Shown here: piece by piece, positions 20,278-29,787 of the stretch
Numbering within the stretch: position 1 is the first letter of the stretch
Layout of the letters: every line of letters begins with the position of its first letter
DNA from: Microbacterium sp. oral taxon 186 str. F0373
GTDB taxonomy: Bacteria > Actinomycetota > Actinomycetes > Actinomycetales > Microbacteriaceae
NCBI RefSeq assembly: GCF_000411455.1
Contig: NZ_KE150458.1
Location: 880,876-944,875, forward strand
DNA length: 64,000 nt
Direction of reading: 5' to 3'
Translations under genes and position numbers: made by a program
The notes under the pieces: model-generated
What the model saw: only the letters and a program-made list of their open reading frames with translations
Told to the model about the DNA's origin: nothing
Database searches by the model: none

Positions 20278-21192
20278 GTGGCCGATCGCCTGATGCTCCT
20301 CGACACCGCGTCCCTCTACTTCCGTGCGTTCTACGGCGTGCCAGACACGGTCACAGCCCCCGACGGCACCTCGGTCAACGCCGCACGCGGGCTGCTCGAC
20401 ATGATCGCGAAGCTCGTGTCGACCTACGAGCCGACCCACGTGATCGCCTGTTGGGATGACGACTGGCGTCCGCAGTGGCGGGTCGACCTCATCCCCACGT
20501 ACAAGACCCACCGCGTCGCCGAGGTCGTCGCCGACGACACCGACATCGAAGAGGTCCCCGATCCGCTTACGGCCCAGATCCCTGTCATCCGTGACGAGTT
20601 GGCAGTTCTCGGCATCCCCGTGATCGGTAGGGCCGATCACGAAGCCGACGATGTCATCGCCAGCTACGCGACTCAGCACGCCGGTGCCGTCGATGTCGTG
20701 ACGGGCGACCGCGACCTGTTCCAACTCGTCGACGACGCCCGGTCGGTGCGCGTGATCTACACCGGACGCGGCATGAGCAAGCTCGAAGTCCTCGACGAAG
20801 CTGCCGTCGTCGAGAAGTACGGAGTGCGGGCCAGCCAGTACTCCGACTTCGCCGTCCTGCGCGGTGACGCCTCGGACGGGCTGCCCGGCGTCGCCGGGAT
20901 CGGCGAGAAGACGGCTGCGGCCCTGCTCGCCAGTCACGGCGACCTCGCCGGCATCATCGCGGAGGCAGCCCGCGGAGGCCTCGCGGCGGGCGTTCGGGCG
21001 AAGATCGTCGCCGCGACCGACTACCTCGCCGTCGCCCCGCGGGTCGTCGAGGTCGTCCGCACGCTCGACCTTCCCGCCGTCGACGCACCGCTGCGTTCCC
21101 CCGACCCCGACGCGGCCGCCCGGCTGGATGCCGAGTGGAACCTCGGGGCACCGCTCGCCCGCGCGATCGCCGCCATCACCGCCCGCGCCTGA
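20278..21192 (+). CDS. 5'-3' exonuclease (PolA N-terminal-like)
   Basis: A 304-residue stand-alone flap/5'-3' exonuclease of the family that forms the N-terminal domain of DNA polymerase I. Acidic metal-binding segments are visible: LLDTASLYFRAF, GRADHEADDVIASYA, VTGDRDLFQLV and GDASDGLPGVAGIGEKTAAA, the last also being the helix-hairpin-helix that grips DNA. It likely trims RNA primers or flaps alongside a separate PolA. The start is GTG at 20278, six bases after a -10-like CAGGAT (20266-20271). It converges on the PHP gene with a three-base gap. Confidence 0.9.
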   Translation: MADRLMLLDTASLYFRAFYGVPDTVTAPDGTSVNAARGLLDMIAKLVSTYEPTHVIACWDDDWRPQWRVDLIPTYKTHRVAEVVADDTDIEEVPDPLTAQIPVIRDELAVLGIPVIGRADHEADDVIASYATQHAGAVDVVTGDRDLFQLVDDARSVRVIYTGRGMSKLEVLDEAAVVEKYGVRASQYSDFAVLRGDASDGLPGVAGIGEKTAAALLASHGDLAGIIAEAARGGLAAGVRAKIVAATDYLAVAPRVVEVVRTLDLPAVDAPLRSPDPDAAARLDAEWNLGAPLARAIAAITARA

Positions 21193-21195
21193 CGA

Positions 21196-22188
21196 TCAGC
21201 GCGCGAGCCAATCGCGCAAGCGGTCCAGCGGCCACGTGGTGATGATCCGCTCCGGCGGGACGCCGGTTCGCTCCGCACGCGCCGCCCCCTCATCGATCAG
21301 ACCGAGTTGACCGGGAGCGTGCGCATCGGAGTCGAGGGAGAAGAGGCACCCCTCCGCCAGCGCGAGAGCGATGAGCCCCGACGGCGGATCCTCACGCTCG
21401 GGTCGTGCGTTGATCTCGACGGCCACGTCATGAGCCGCGCAGGCCGCGAACACGGCGCGCGCATCGAAGGTGGAAGCCGGCCGGGTGCCCCGCTCGCCCC
21501 GCACGAGCCGGCCCGTCACGTGGCCGAGCACGTGCGCCTGACCCGAAGAGACCGCCGCCACCAGACGGCGGGTCATCGCCGAGGATTCCATTCGCAGCTT
21601 GGAGTGCACCGAGGCGACGACCACGTCCAGCCGCGCCAGCAGCATCCGCTCCTGATCGAGACGCCCGTCGTCGAGGATGTCCACCTCGATACCGCTGAGC
21701 AGTGTGAAGCGATCGTCGCTGAACGACGGTACTTCGTCGAGCTGCGCACGCAGTCGTTGCGCGCTCAGACCGTTGGCCACGCGCAGACGCGGCGAGTGAT
21801 CCGTCAGCGCGAGGTATTCGTGACCGAGGGCGCGCCCCGCGTCGACCATCTCGCCGATCGAGGTCGTGCCGTCCGACCAGTTCGAGTGACAGTGCAGGTC
21901 GCCGCGCAGCTTCGCTCGCAGCGTCGAACGTGCAGGGGCGAATCGGTCACGCAGCTCCGCGAGATAGGCGGGCACCTCGCCGGCCAGCGCCTCGTGGATC
22001 ACTCGGAACGACGAGTCCCCGATGCCCGCGCGCCTGCGGAGGCTCGCGTCATCCCGCAGCTCGTCGTCCGAGAGATCCTCGATCGCTGCCGCCGCCCTGC
22101 GGAAGGCCGCAGAGCGGTATCGCGACGCCCGCTCGCGTTCGAGCAGCGTCGCGATCTCCCGCAGCGCATCGATCGGCTTCATCTGCAC
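21196..22188 (-). CDS. PHP domain protein, PolX C-terminal-like
   Basis: A 330-residue protein with an N-terminal helix-hairpin-helix region (about 1-90, MKPIDALREIATLLERERAS) and a PHP metallo-hydrolase domain. The PHP metal ligands are in DLHCHSNWSDGTTS, LTDHSPRL, VASVHSKLRM, and LDSDAHAP. This pairing resembles the tail of family X polymerases without the polymerase part, so it may be a phosphoesterase or 3'-exonuclease acting on DNA. A histidinol phosphatase role is less likely given the DNA-binding region. It may start at ATG 22188 or 22182. Confidence 0.8.
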   Translation of the reverse strand: MQMKPIDALREIATLLERERASRYRSAAFRRAAAAIEDLSDDELRDDASLRRRAGIGDSSFRVIHEALAGEVPAYLAELRDRFAPARSTLRAKLRGDLHCHSNWSDGTTSIGEMVDAGRALGHEYLALTDHSPRLRVANGLSAQRLRAQLDEVPSFSDDRFTLLSGIEVDILDDGRLDQERMLLARLDVVVASVHSKLRMESSAMTRRLVAAVSSGQAHVLGHVTGRLVRGERGTRPASTFDARAVFAACAAHDVAVEINARPEREDPPSGLIALALAEGCLFSLDSDAHAPGQLGLIDEGAARAERTGVPPERIITTWPLDRLRDWLAR

Positions 22189-22199
22189 GCCATCATGAC

Positions 22200-22238
22200 A
22201 GCGGAACGGGCCCGCGCGGTGCGCGAGCCCGTTCCGCT
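22200..22238 (-). terminator. Strong hairpin terminator
   Basis: AGCGGAACGGGC (22200-22211) pairs perfectly with GCCCGTTCCGCT (22227-22238), and most of the 15 bases between can extend the stem. It lies 19 bases past the stop of the membrane protein gene at 22257 and just before the PHP gene start, so it probably ends the former transcript. Confidence 0.7.
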
Positions 22239-22256
22239 GGGACGATCGGTCAGGCG

Positions 22257-22748
22257 TCAGGACCGAATCACGGCAGACCGACGCACGACGACGGGCACCG
22301 AGGCCAGCCGGGTGAGGGCCGCACCGAAGAGGATGGACAGGATCCCCACCCCCATCGCGAAGGCGGCGACGCCGAACGAGACGACGGAGGTGAACAGCGA
22401 GGCGCGCAGGAACGACGCGTTCATCATGGTCGCGCGTACCGGATCCTCCCTGTCGAGTTCGGCATAGGTCTTGCCGCCCGACGCCTTCAGCGCGTGGTGC
22501 TGGATGATGTCGGCCTGCACGTAGGCGGTGAACGGGCCCTGGACGGTCTGTCCCTGGAAAGCCATCGCGTCGTCGGGCACGGTGATGTTCTCTGCGCGCA
22601 GCTGGCTGGACACCGTGAGCCAGACGACCAGACCCACCACGATCAGCGCAATGCCGCCGAGGATGCCGAGAATGCCGGCGATCTTGACGAAGCCGACCTT
22701 CTTCTGCGGGGGTTCAAGGGTGTCTGCGGTGGCGATGTTCTCTGACAT
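22257..22748 (-). CDS. Small membrane protein of unknown function
   Basis: A 163-residue protein with two membrane segments, near residues 22-45 (IAGILGILGGIALIVVGLVV) and in the C-terminal third (SVVSFGVAAFAMGVGILSIL), and an extracytoplasmic part between them that starts SQLRAENITVPDDAMAFQGQ. ATG 22748 is chosen over an upstream ATG at 22787 because AGAGGA lies about eight bases before it. It stands alone between trpD and the PHP gene and is followed by a strong hairpin. I do not recognise its function. Confidence 0.7.
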   Translation of the reverse strand: MSENIATADTLEPPQKKVGFVKIAGILGILGGIALIVVGLVVWLTVSSQLRAENITVPDDAMAFQGQTVQGPFTAYVQADIIQHHALKASGGKTYAELDREDPVRATMMNASFLRASLFTSVVSFGVAAFAMGVGILSILFGAALTRLASVPVVVRRSAVIRS

Positions 22749-22843
22749 GGCGGGGGTCCTCTCTTCGGTGCCGTGCTGTTGACTCAAGGTATCGCTCTGA
22801 TGAGAACCGAAACCAGGAGGACGGGCCGGAGAAAACCCTGTGG

Positions 22844-23905
22844 TCAGTCCACAGCGCGTGTCGTTGCCTCGACCCAGCGGGCGAGCACACCGCGAGCCAA
22901 GCCGTCGTCGATCGCCGCCGCTGCCCGGTCACGGGCACCGGCGAGGCGCTCGACGATCGGGAACTGCACCTGCGTGGAATCGCGGAACAGGTCGTACGAG
23001 ACGATGCCCGCGGCCGCGTTGAGCAGGACGATGTCGCGTACGGCGCCCTTTTCGCCGTCGAGCACCCGTCGCACGATCTCGGCGTTGTGCTGCGCATCGC
23101 CGCCGAGCAGGTCGTCGATCTCCGCCAGAGGGATGCCGAGGTCTCGCGGATCGAGGTCGTGCTCGTGGATGTCGCCTCGGCTGATCTCCCAGACACGGCT
23201 GTGGCCGGTGGTCGTGAGCTCGTCCAGGCCGTCATCGCCGCGGAACACCAACGCCGTGGCTCCGCGTGTCTGGAAGACGCCGGTGATCAGAGGAACGCGA
23301 TCGAGAGCGGCGACCCCCACGGCGTTGGCCTCGGCGCGAGCAGGATTGCAGAGCGGCCCGAGGAAGTTGAAGACGGTGGGCACACCCAGTTCCGCTCGCG
23401 TCGGCCCCGCGTGACGGAAGCCCGGATGGAACGCGGACGCGAAGGCGAAGGTGATGCCGGCCTCGGCGAGCACCTCGGCGACCCGCTCCGGCGACAGCGC
23501 GAGATCGATGCCGAGCGCGCCGAGCACATCGGAGGAGCCCGAGGCGGAACTGGCAGCGCGGTTGCCGTGCTTGACCACCGGGATACCGGTCGCAGCGGCC
23601 ACGATGGCCGACATCGTGGAAATGTTGACGGTACCGAATCGGTCTCCCCCGGTGCCGACGATATCGAGCACGTCGGCCGACACGGGCAGGGGCAACGCCG
23701 CCTCGAGGATCGCGTCACGGAAGCCCACGATCTCGTCGACCGTCTCCCCCTTCGCACGCAGGGCGAGAAGAAATCCGCCGAGCTGCGACGGCGTCGCCGT
23801 GCCCTGCATCACCTGCCGCATGGCCCACGTCGACTCCGACACGCTGAGGTCGCGCCGCTCGAGCACGGCAGTGAGGATTTCGGGCCAGGAATAGAGCTCC
23901 GCCAT
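22844..23905 (-). CDS. trpD: Anthranilate phosphoribosyltransferase
   Basis: TrpD joins anthranilate to phosphoribosyl pyrophosphate in tryptophan synthesis. The 353-residue protein has the PRPP loop [34 protein letters not shown], the anthranilate segment [15 protein letters not shown] and [10 protein letters not shown]. Length is usual. ATG 23905 is chosen because conserved sequence begins at once ([16 protein letters not shown]) and a TAGGAT -10 (23914-23919) lies eight bases upstream. Other trp genes are not adjacent; a lone trpD beside ctaE is common in Microbacteriaceae and relatives. Confidence 0.96.
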   Translation of the reverse strand: MAELYSWPEILTAVLERRDLSVSESTWAMRQVMQGTATPSQLGGFLLALRAKGETVDEIVGFRDAILEAALPLPVSADVLDIVGTGGDRFGTVNISTMSAIVAAATGIPVVKHGNRAASSASGSSDVLGALGIDLALSPERVAEVLAEAGITFAFASAFHPGFRHAGPTRAELGVPTVFNFLGPLCNPARAEANAVGVAALDRVPLITGVFQTRGATALVFRGDDGLDELTTTGHSRVWEISRGDIHEHDLDPRDLGIPLAEIDDLLGGDAQHNAEIVRRVLDGEKGAVRDIVLLNAAAGIVSYDLFRDSTQVQFPIVERLAGARDRAAAAIDDGLARGVLARWVEATTRAVD

Positions 23906-24035
23906 GAGCCCCGATCCTATCGGCACTCTGCCAGCCAACTCCCGGCGCGCCCGAAGGGCCCTCCAATCCCCCCGAAAGTCGAACGCACCTTCAGTGATGC
24001 GAAAACCGGCTGTGAAATCAGCCATAATGGGGAGC

Positions 24036-24671
24036 GTGACGACCACTCCAGCGACCTATTCCCAAGCCTTGCGTTCCGTCAAGCGGCCGGATCCGGTCGC
24101 TGTCGGCACCATCGTGTGGCTCGGCAGCGAGGTCATGTTCTTCGCGGGTCTCTTCGCGATCTACTTCACGCTGCGCAACGCCTCCCCTGACCTGTGGGCT
24201 GCCAGCACGGGCGACCTGAACGTGCCGTTCGCGGCCGTGAACACCGGCATCCTGGTGCTCTCCTCGTTCACCGCCCAGGCCGGTGTGTTCGCCGCCGAGC
24301 GCTTCCAGCCGTATCGTCGCGGCTCCATCTGGCAGTTCCGCCAGTGGGGAATGGTGGAGTGGTTCTTCCTCACGTTCGTGATGGGCGCCGTCTTCGTCTC
24401 CGGCCAGGTGTGGGAGTACGCGACGCTCGTCGCAGAGGGCATGCCGATCAGCGCGAGCTCGTACGCGTCGGCCTTCTACATCACCACCGGTTTCCACGCG
24501 CTGCACGTGACGGGCGGCCTCCTGGCCTTCCTTCTCGTGATCGGCCGCGCCTACGCCGTCAAGAACTTCGGACGCAAGGAGATGACGTCCGCGATCGTCG
24601 TCTCGTACTACTGGCACTTCGTCGACGTGGTGTGGATCGTCCTGTTCTTCGTCATCTACGTCGTCAAGTAA
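24036..24671 (+). CDS. ctaE: Cytochrome c oxidase subunit III
   Basis: A membrane subunit of the aa3-type oxidase. Five hydrophobic segments are visible, including [20 protein letters not shown] at the start, [40 protein letters not shown] and [20 protein letters not shown] at the end, the last being the family signature. GTG 24036 is preferred because a CATAAT -10 (24023-24028) ends seven bases before it; an in-frame ATG at 24027 would add three residues but overlaps that box. It opens ctaE-qcrC-qcrA-qcrB, the canonical actinobacterial supercomplex operon, and is divergent from trpD. Confidence 0.96.
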   Translation: MTTTPATYSQALRSVKRPDPVAVGTIVWLGSEVMFFAGLFAIYFTLRNASPDLWAASTGDLNVPFAAVNTGILVLSSFTAQAGVFAAERFQPYRRGSIWQFRQWGMVEWFFLTFVMGAVFVSGQVWEYATLVAEGMPISASSYASAFYITTGFHALHVTGGLLAFLLVIGRAYAVKNFGRKEMTSAIVVSYYWHFVDVVWIVLFFVIYVVK

Positions 24672-24692
24672 GAAGCGGAGCTGAGTTCCTCC

Positions 24693-25496
24693 ATGGCAAC
24701 CAAGACCACCCGGCAGAAGACCGGTCGTCGCAGCAAGTGGGCTGCCGCCGCGCTCATCGGCATCGGCCTTCTCGTCACCGGCGGCGTCTACGCCGGCGCG
24801 TCGGCGGCAATGGCCGCGACGGAGCCCGCGTCCGCGTCGTCCACCACGCTCACCGTCGAAGACGGCAAGAAGCTCTTCCAGGCCAACTGCGCCACGTGCC
24901 ACGGCCTCAACATGGAGGGCACCGCTGACGGGCCCTCGCTCTACGGGGTCGGAGAGCTGGCCGTCGAGTTCCAGATGTCGACGGGACGCATGCCACTGCA
25001 GATGCAGGGGCCGCAGGCACCTCAGAAGCCGGTGCAGTTCACCGAGGACCAGATCCGTGCGATCGCGGCCTGGGCACAGTCGGTCGCGCCCGGCCCGACC
25101 TACCCGGATGCGCGCATCCTCGACGGCAAGGGCGATGTCGCCAACGGCGCCGAGCTCTTCCGCGTCAACTGCGCCATGTGCCACAACGTCGCCGCCGCCG
25201 GTGGTGCACTCACCGAGGGCAAGTACGCTCCGGCACTGACCAAGACCAGCCCGCTGCACATCTACGCGGCGATGGTCACCGGCCCGCAGAACATGCCGGT
25301 CTTCAACAACATGACCATCACTCCGGACGAGAAGCGCGACATCATCTCGTCGCTGATGTACCTGCAGGAGAACGAGTCCGCCGGCGGTTTCAACCTCGGC
25401 TCGCTCGGCCCGGTCTCGGAGGGTCTGTTCATCTGGATCTTCGGCATCGGCGCGCTCATCGGCATCACCGTGTGGATCACGGCGAAGTCGAACTGA
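24693..25496 (+). CDS. qcrC: Cytochrome bc1 complex diheme cytochrome c subunit
   Basis: QcrC carries electrons from the Rieske protein to the oxidase without a separate soluble cytochrome c. The 267-residue protein has an N-terminal membrane anchor (about residues 14-35), two CxxCH haem c sites at residues 66-70 (CATCH) and 160-164 (CAMCH), and a C-terminal membrane helix (GLFIWIFGIGALIGITVWI). The diheme form is the actinobacterial type that wires complex III directly to complex IV. It lies 21 bases after ctaE with GGAGC before the start. Confidence 0.97.
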   Translation: MATKTTRQKTGRRSKWAAAALIGIGLLVTGGVYAGASAAMAATEPASASSTTLTVEDGKKLFQANCATCHGLNMEGTADGPSLYGVGELAVEFQMSTGRMPLQMQGPQAPQKPVQFTEDQIRAIAAWAQSVAPGPTYPDARILDGKGDVANGAELFRVNCAMCHNVAAAGGALTEGKYAPALTKTSPLHIYAAMVTGPQNMPVFNNMTITPDEKRDIISSLMYLQENESAGGFNLGSLGPVSEGLFIWIFGIGALIGITVWITAKSN

Positions 25497-25506
25497 TCGG
25501 GCACAC

Positions 25507-26622
25507 GTGGACAACGGCACTGACGTAGGGAACGGACGAGACATGGCACACGGGGAAGACGCACTCGAGCACGAGAGGGCTTCATGGAAGCCCTCCCCCG
25601 GGCTCGCCGTCGCCGTCCCCGACCCCGTGCAGAACCCGGGCCTCCCGCCCCACCGGGAGCGCATCACCGACAAGGACCCGGCGGCCATGCAGCGCGCCGT
25701 TCGCACGGTCTACACGCTGTTCTACCTCTCCCTCGCGGGTAGCATCTGGGCCGTCGCCGCCTACATGCTCTTCCCGATCGAGAGCGGTCAGATCGTCGAC
25801 ATCCGCCACAACAACCTGTTCATCGGGTTGGGCATCGCGCTCGCGCTCCTCGCAATCGGCATCGGTGCGATCCACTGGTCCAAGGCCGTGATGAGCGACA
25901 AGGAGCACATCGAGCCGCGTCACGCCACGCGCGGACGCGACGTGACGCGAGAGGGCGCCGTCGCCGTCTTCCGCGAGGCGAACGAGGAGTCCGGGTTCGG
26001 ACGCCGCACCGCCATCCGCGGATCGCTGATCGCCGCTCTTGTCGCCTCGGTGCTTCCCGGCATCACCCTGTTCCGCGGTCTGGCTCCCGAGTCCAGCCCC
26101 GAGAACCCGATCGCCGGCGACCCGGTCGCCCTCCTCAGCCACACGATGTGGAAGAAGGGTGAGCGTCTCGCGCACGACCCCACCGGCGAGCCGATCCGTG
26201 CCGCCGACCTCACTCTGGGTTCCGCGGTGCACGTGATCCCCCAGTCTCTCGCCGAGCTCAGCCACAGCGATGGCTACCTCGAGGAGAAGGCGAAGGCGAT
26301 CGTCCTGCTGATGAGGATGCTGCCCGAGCAGATCGTCGAAGCCGAAGACCGCAAGAGCTGGTCCTACAACGGCATCGTGGCGTACTCGAAGGTCTGCACG
26401 CACGTCGGCTGCCCGGTCGCGCTGTACGAGCAGCAGACCCACCACCTGCTCTGCCCCTGCCACCAGTCGCAGTTCGACGTGACCCACGGCGCCGCGGTGA
26501 TCTTCGGACCGGCCGCTCGTCCGCTGCCGCAGCTGCCGATCACCGTTGACTCCGAGGGGTACCTGATCGCGCAGAGCGACTTCACCGAACCCGTCGGCCC
26601 GAGCTTCTGGGAGCGCCATTGA
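25507..26622 (+). CDS. qcrA: Cytochrome bc1 complex Rieske iron-sulfur subunit
   Basis: A 371-residue Rieske protein of the long actinobacterial type with three N-terminal membrane helices (near residues 65-85, 100-120 and 160-185). The [2Fe-2S] ligands are Cys297 and His299 in CTHVGCP and Cys316 and His319 in CPCHQSQFD, with Cys302 and Cys318 placed to form the disulfide. It passes electrons from quinol to QcrC. Start is GTG 25507; an in-frame ATG at 25543 (MAHGEDALEH) is an alternative. Its stop overlaps the qcrB start. Confidence 0.96.
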   Translation: MDNGTDVGNGRDMAHGEDALEHERASWKPSPGLAVAVPDPVQNPGLPPHRERITDKDPAAMQRAVRTVYTLFYLSLAGSIWAVAAYMLFPIESGQIVDIRHNNLFIGLGIALALLAIGIGAIHWSKAVMSDKEHIEPRHATRGRDVTREGAVAVFREANEESGFGRRTAIRGSLIAALVASVLPGITLFRGLAPESSPENPIAGDPVALLSHTMWKKGERLAHDPTGEPIRAADLTLGSAVHVIPQSLAELSHSDGYLEEKAKAIVLLMRMLPEQIVEAEDRKSWSYNGIVAYSKVCTHVGCPVALYEQQTHHLLCPCHQSQFDVTHGAAVIFGPAARPLPQLPITVDSEGYLIAQSDFTEPVGPSFWERH

Positions 26623-28445
26623 GCACCGCGACTGTCACCGAGACAGGCCCTGACACCACGCCTCAGACCTCCCGCGACGAGAAGCCGCTGGGCGGCCGCT
26701 TCGTCGCCGGCGCGGCGAACTACCTCGACGAGCGCACCAGCATCTCCGGTCTGGTCAAGGAGCTCGGTCGCAAGATCTTCCCGGACCACTGGTCCTTCAT
26801 GCTCGGCGAGATCGCGCTGTGGAGTTTCGTCGTCGTCCTGCTGTCGGGTACGTTCCTGACGTTCTTCTTCCAGGCATCCATGGTCGAAACGCACTACGAC
26901 GGGGCGTTCGTCCCGCTGCGCGGCGTCGAGATGTCTGCCGCTCTCGACTCGGCGCTGCGCCTGTCGTTCGACATCCGCGGCGGCCTGCTGGTGCGTCAGA
27001 TCCACCACTGGGCTGCGCTGGTCTTCGTTGCCGGCATCGGCGTGCACATGCTCCGCGTGTTCTTCACGGGTGCGTTCCGCAAGCCGCGCGAGCTGAACTG
27101 GGTGATCGGCTTCATCCTCTTCATCCTCGCCATGGCCGAAGGCTTCACCGGCTACTCGCTGCCGGACGACCTGCTCTCGGGCAACGGCCTGCGCATCATC
27201 GACGGCATGGTCAAGGGCATTCCGGTGATCGGAACGTGGACCTCCTTCCTGCTGTTCGGCGGCGAGTTCCCCGGGACTCAGATCGTCGGACGCCTCTACA
27301 CGCTGCACATCCTGCTGCTGCCGGCCATCCTGGTGGCGCTGCTCGCCGTGCACCTCATGCTCATGATCGTGAACAAGCACACTCAGTTCGCCGGTCCCGG
27401 CCGCACGAACAGCAATGTCGTGGGCTTCCCCATGGTCCCGGTCTACATGTCGAAGATGGGCGGCTTCTTCTTCATCACGTTCGGCGTGATCGTCCTGATC
27501 GCCTCCCTGTTCACGATCAACCCGATCTGGAACTACGGTCCGTACGACCCGTCGCCGGTCTCGGCCGGCACGCAGCCCGACTGGTACATCGGGTTCGCCG
27601 ACGGCGCGCTGCGTCTGGTGCCGCCGCACCTCGAGTTCGTCCTCTGGGACCGCACGTGGTCGTTCAACATCCTCATCCCGCTGACGGCTCTGGGCCTGTT
27701 CATCGTGATCGTGATGCTGTACCCGTTCATCGAGGCCTGGATCACGGGCGACAAGCGCGAGCACCACATCGCCCAGCGTCCGCGCAACGCCGCGACGCGC
27801 ACCGCGATCGGTGCCGCCGGTGTGACGTTCTACGCGGTGCTGTGGGCCGCGGCATCCTCGGACATCATCGCCACCCACTTCTGGCTCACGATGGAAGGCG
27901 TCATCCACACGTTGCAGGCGCTGTTGTTCGTCGGACCGGTGCTCGCGTACTTCATCACGAAGCGTCTGTGCATCGCGCTCCAGAAGAAGGACCGCGAGAT
28001 CGCCCTGCACGGCTACGAGTCCGGCCGCATCGTCCGTCTTCCGGGCGGCGAGTACATCGAGGTCCATCAGCCGGTCGACCAGTACGAGATCGTCAAGCTC
28101 GTCGACTTCGAGACCAACCAGCCGCTCGTGGTGCGTCCGAACGATCAGGGTCGCATCCCCTGGCACGAGAACTTCCGCGCCTCGCTGTCGCGCTGGTTCT
28201 TCGAGGACCGCCTCGCTCCGGTCACTCAGGCGGAGCTCGAGGAAGCGCGTGCCCACCAGCATCACACGCTGGATCACATCGCCGCTGAGGAGGATGCCGA
28301 GATCCAGGGCATGCACGAGCGGGCGGGAGTCGGCGACGCACCGCACCACCCGATCGACGATGGTCGCCAGAGCGAGACCGCCGTCCGCCCGTCGAATGTG
28401 ATCGTCCCGGATGGCGACACGAAGGACGCGAAAGACGAGGACTGA
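26619..28445 (+). CDS. qcrB: Cytochrome bc1 complex cytochrome b subunit
   Basis: QcrB binds the two b haems and the quinol sites. The 608-residue protein has eight or more membrane helices in residues 60-450. Haem-ligand His pairs are in RQIHHWAALVFVAGIGVHML and in TLHILLLPAILVALLAVHLM. Like other actinobacterial QcrB proteins it has a long charged cytoplasmic tail (about residues 450-608), here with acidic and His-rich runs. The start is TTG 26619, overlapping the qcrA stop by four bases, so translation is coupled. A strong hairpin follows the stop. Confidence 0.97.
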   Translation: MSTATVTETGPDTTPQTSRDEKPLGGRFVAGAANYLDERTSISGLVKELGRKIFPDHWSFMLGEIALWSFVVVLLSGTFLTFFFQASMVETHYDGAFVPLRGVEMSAALDSALRLSFDIRGGLLVRQIHHWAALVFVAGIGVHMLRVFFTGAFRKPRELNWVIGFILFILAMAEGFTGYSLPDDLLSGNGLRIIDGMVKGIPVIGTWTSFLLFGGEFPGTQIVGRLYTLHILLLPAILVALLAVHLMLMIVNKHTQFAGPGRTNSNVVGFPMVPVYMSKMGGFFFITFGVIVLIASLFTINPIWNYGPYDPSPVSAGTQPDWYIGFADGALRLVPPHLEFVLWDRTWSFNILIPLTALGLFIVIVMLYPFIEAWITGDKREHHIAQRPRNAATRTAIGAAGVTFYAVLWAAASSDIIATHFWLTMEGVIHTLQALLFVGPVLAYFITKRLCIALQKKDREIALHGYESGRIVRLPGGEYIEVHQPVDQYEIVKLVDFETNQPLVVRPNDQGRIPWHENFRASLSRWFFEDRLAPVTQAELEEARAHQHHTLDHIAAEEDAEIQGMHERAGVGDAPHHPIDDGRQSETAVRPSNVIVPDGDTKDAKDED

Positions 28446-28466
28446 CACCCGCTCAGGCTGACAGTC

Positions 28467-28506
28467 AAGCGGCGAGGAGTGACCGTCCCGGTCCTCCTCG
28501 CCGCTT
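28467..28506 (+). terminator. Terminator after ctaE-qcrCAB
   Basis: AAGCGGCGAGGAG (28467-28479) pairs with CTCCTCGCCGCTT (28494-28506), and GACCG (28481-28485) with CGGTC (28489-28493) inside it, leaving a TCC loop and one bulged base. This 18-pair stem starts 21 bases after the qcrB stop and ends the respiratory operon before the rhodanese promoter. Confidence 0.8.
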
Positions 28507-28529
28507 CGTCGTTCGCGTAGCGTCGAGCC

Positions 28530-28937
28530 ATGACTGACGCCCTCTCCTACTTCACCGGCAAACTCGCACACGAGACCGACGCCTCGGACGTCTACGCGGC
28601 TCAGCGCGACGGACAAGCCTTCGTACTCGTCGACGTGCGCGGCGCCGACGCCTGGGCCCAGGGCCACCCGGTGGGCGCCGTCCACATTCCCTACCGCGAG
28701 ATCGCTGAGCGGGCTCCGACGGAGATCCCCCTGACGACGCCGGTGGTCGTGTACTGCTGGAGCCCCGGCTGCAATGCCGGCGCGAAGGGCGCCGTCGAGT
28801 TCGCTCGCCTGGGCTACTCCGTGAAGGAGATGATCGGAGGATACGAGTACTGGGTGCGCGAAGGGCTGCCCACCGAGAACGCTCAGGGTGCGCTCCCCCG
28901 CGTGTTCGACCCCCAGGTCATGTATGTGCGCCCGTGA
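28530..28937 (+). CDS. Rhodanese-like domain protein
   Basis: A 135-residue single-domain rhodanese. The fold markers are VLVDVRGADAWAQGHPVGAV and VVVYCWSPGCNAGAKGAVEF, where the Cys of VYC is the catalytic position, then MIGGYEYWVREG. Single-domain rhodaneses move sulfane sulfur between carriers; the substrate here is unknown. The ATG at 28530 follows a TAGCGT -10 (28518-28523) by six bases, so it has its own promoter despite lying just after the qcr operon. It converges on the PP2C gene. Confidence 0.88.
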   Translation: MTDALSYFTGKLAHETDASDVYAAQRDGQAFVLVDVRGADAWAQGHPVGAVHIPYREIAERAPTEIPLTTPVVVYCWSPGCNAGAKGAVEFARLGYSVKEMIGGYEYWVREGLPTENAQGALPRVFDPQVMYVRP

Positions 28938-28972
28938 TCACTCCGCCTGCGCGGCAGCGTGACACCGGGGCT

Positions 28973-29767
28973 TCAGCCGGCGATCGGTTGCACGTCTTCG
29001 CTGAAGCGCTCGGTGGCCGCTCCCGCGAAGACAACCCCACCGGCCGACGGAACCCCCGCGGCGACGTCTGCCACGACGGCGGTCACATTGTCGCGTGAGC
29101 CGGCCTGCAGGGCCGCCGCGACGATGATCTCCGCGGCATCCTGTTGCCCGTCGACGTCTCGCAGGATCTCACCGATCGCGTCGTCCGGCAGGTAGTCGCT
29201 GACACCGTCGCTGCACAGCAGCCAGCGATCCCCGGCCACCGGCGTGTGCGCGGTCACGCTGACCGTATCGGACGGCTCGCCGCGAAGCGAGGCGGTGATG
29301 ATGTTGCGGCGCGGATGCGTCATCGCGTCGGATTCCGTCACCAGCCCCTGATCGACGAGCACCTGGACGAACGAGTCGTCACGGGTCTGACGCAGCAGTC
29401 GTCCCGAACGAAGAAGATAGCCTCGAGAGTCTCCGGTGTGCGCAAGAAGCACGGTCCCGTCATCACCGAACCAGATCCCCGTGAACGTGGTCGCCATACC
29501 CGCCAGCGAGGGATCCCGCCGTACGTGCGCGCCCAGATCCCAGTTGGCCACCCGCAGCCGAGTGGTCAGCTCTGCGGCATCACCCGCTCGCCAGCCTCCT
29601 GCGACCAGCCGATGGACGAGAGCCGCCGATGCGAGATCGCCGGCCGGGCCGCCGCCGACACCGTCCGCCACGCCCGCGCCCCACGATGCGATGAACGCCG
29701 CATCCTGATTGACATCGCGAAACGGGCCGATGTCGCTGGAGACGCCGGCCCGAATCGAATGAGCCAT
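28973..29767 (-). CDS. PP2C family protein phosphatase
   Basis: A 264-residue soluble PPM/PP2C serine/threonine phosphatase. Metal-binding motifs are present in order: RDVNQDAAFI (motif 1), VADGVGGGPAGDLASA (motif 2), LLAHTGDSRGYLL, CSDGVSDYL and SRDNVTAVV. There is no membrane segment or extra sensor domain. ATG 29767 is chosen because the family N-terminus (AHSIRAGVSSDIGPFRDVNQ) follows at once. It lies 20 bases after ctaF on the same strand, so it may be read through from the oxidase operon, though a direct link to respiration is not shown. Confidence 0.9.
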   Translation of the reverse strand: MAHSIRAGVSSDIGPFRDVNQDAAFIASWGAGVADGVGGGPAGDLASAALVHRLVAGGWRAGDAAELTTRLRVANWDLGAHVRRDPSLAGMATTFTGIWFGDDGTVLLAHTGDSRGYLLRSGRLLRQTRDDSFVQVLVDQGLVTESDAMTHPRRNIITASLRGEPSDTVSVTAHTPVAGDRWLLCSDGVSDYLPDDAIGEILRDVDGQQDAAEIIVAAALQAGSRDNVTAVVADVAAGVPSAGGVVFAGAATERFSEDVQPIAG

Positions 29768-29787
29768 CACCGCAGAACCGGCACCGC

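Noticed and set aside
26364-28685. A 773-residue minus-strand frame across qcrA, qcrB and the rhodanese gene.
   Set aside because: It is a shadow of high-GC genes; composition is dominated by Arg, Asp, Glu and His and no motif is present.
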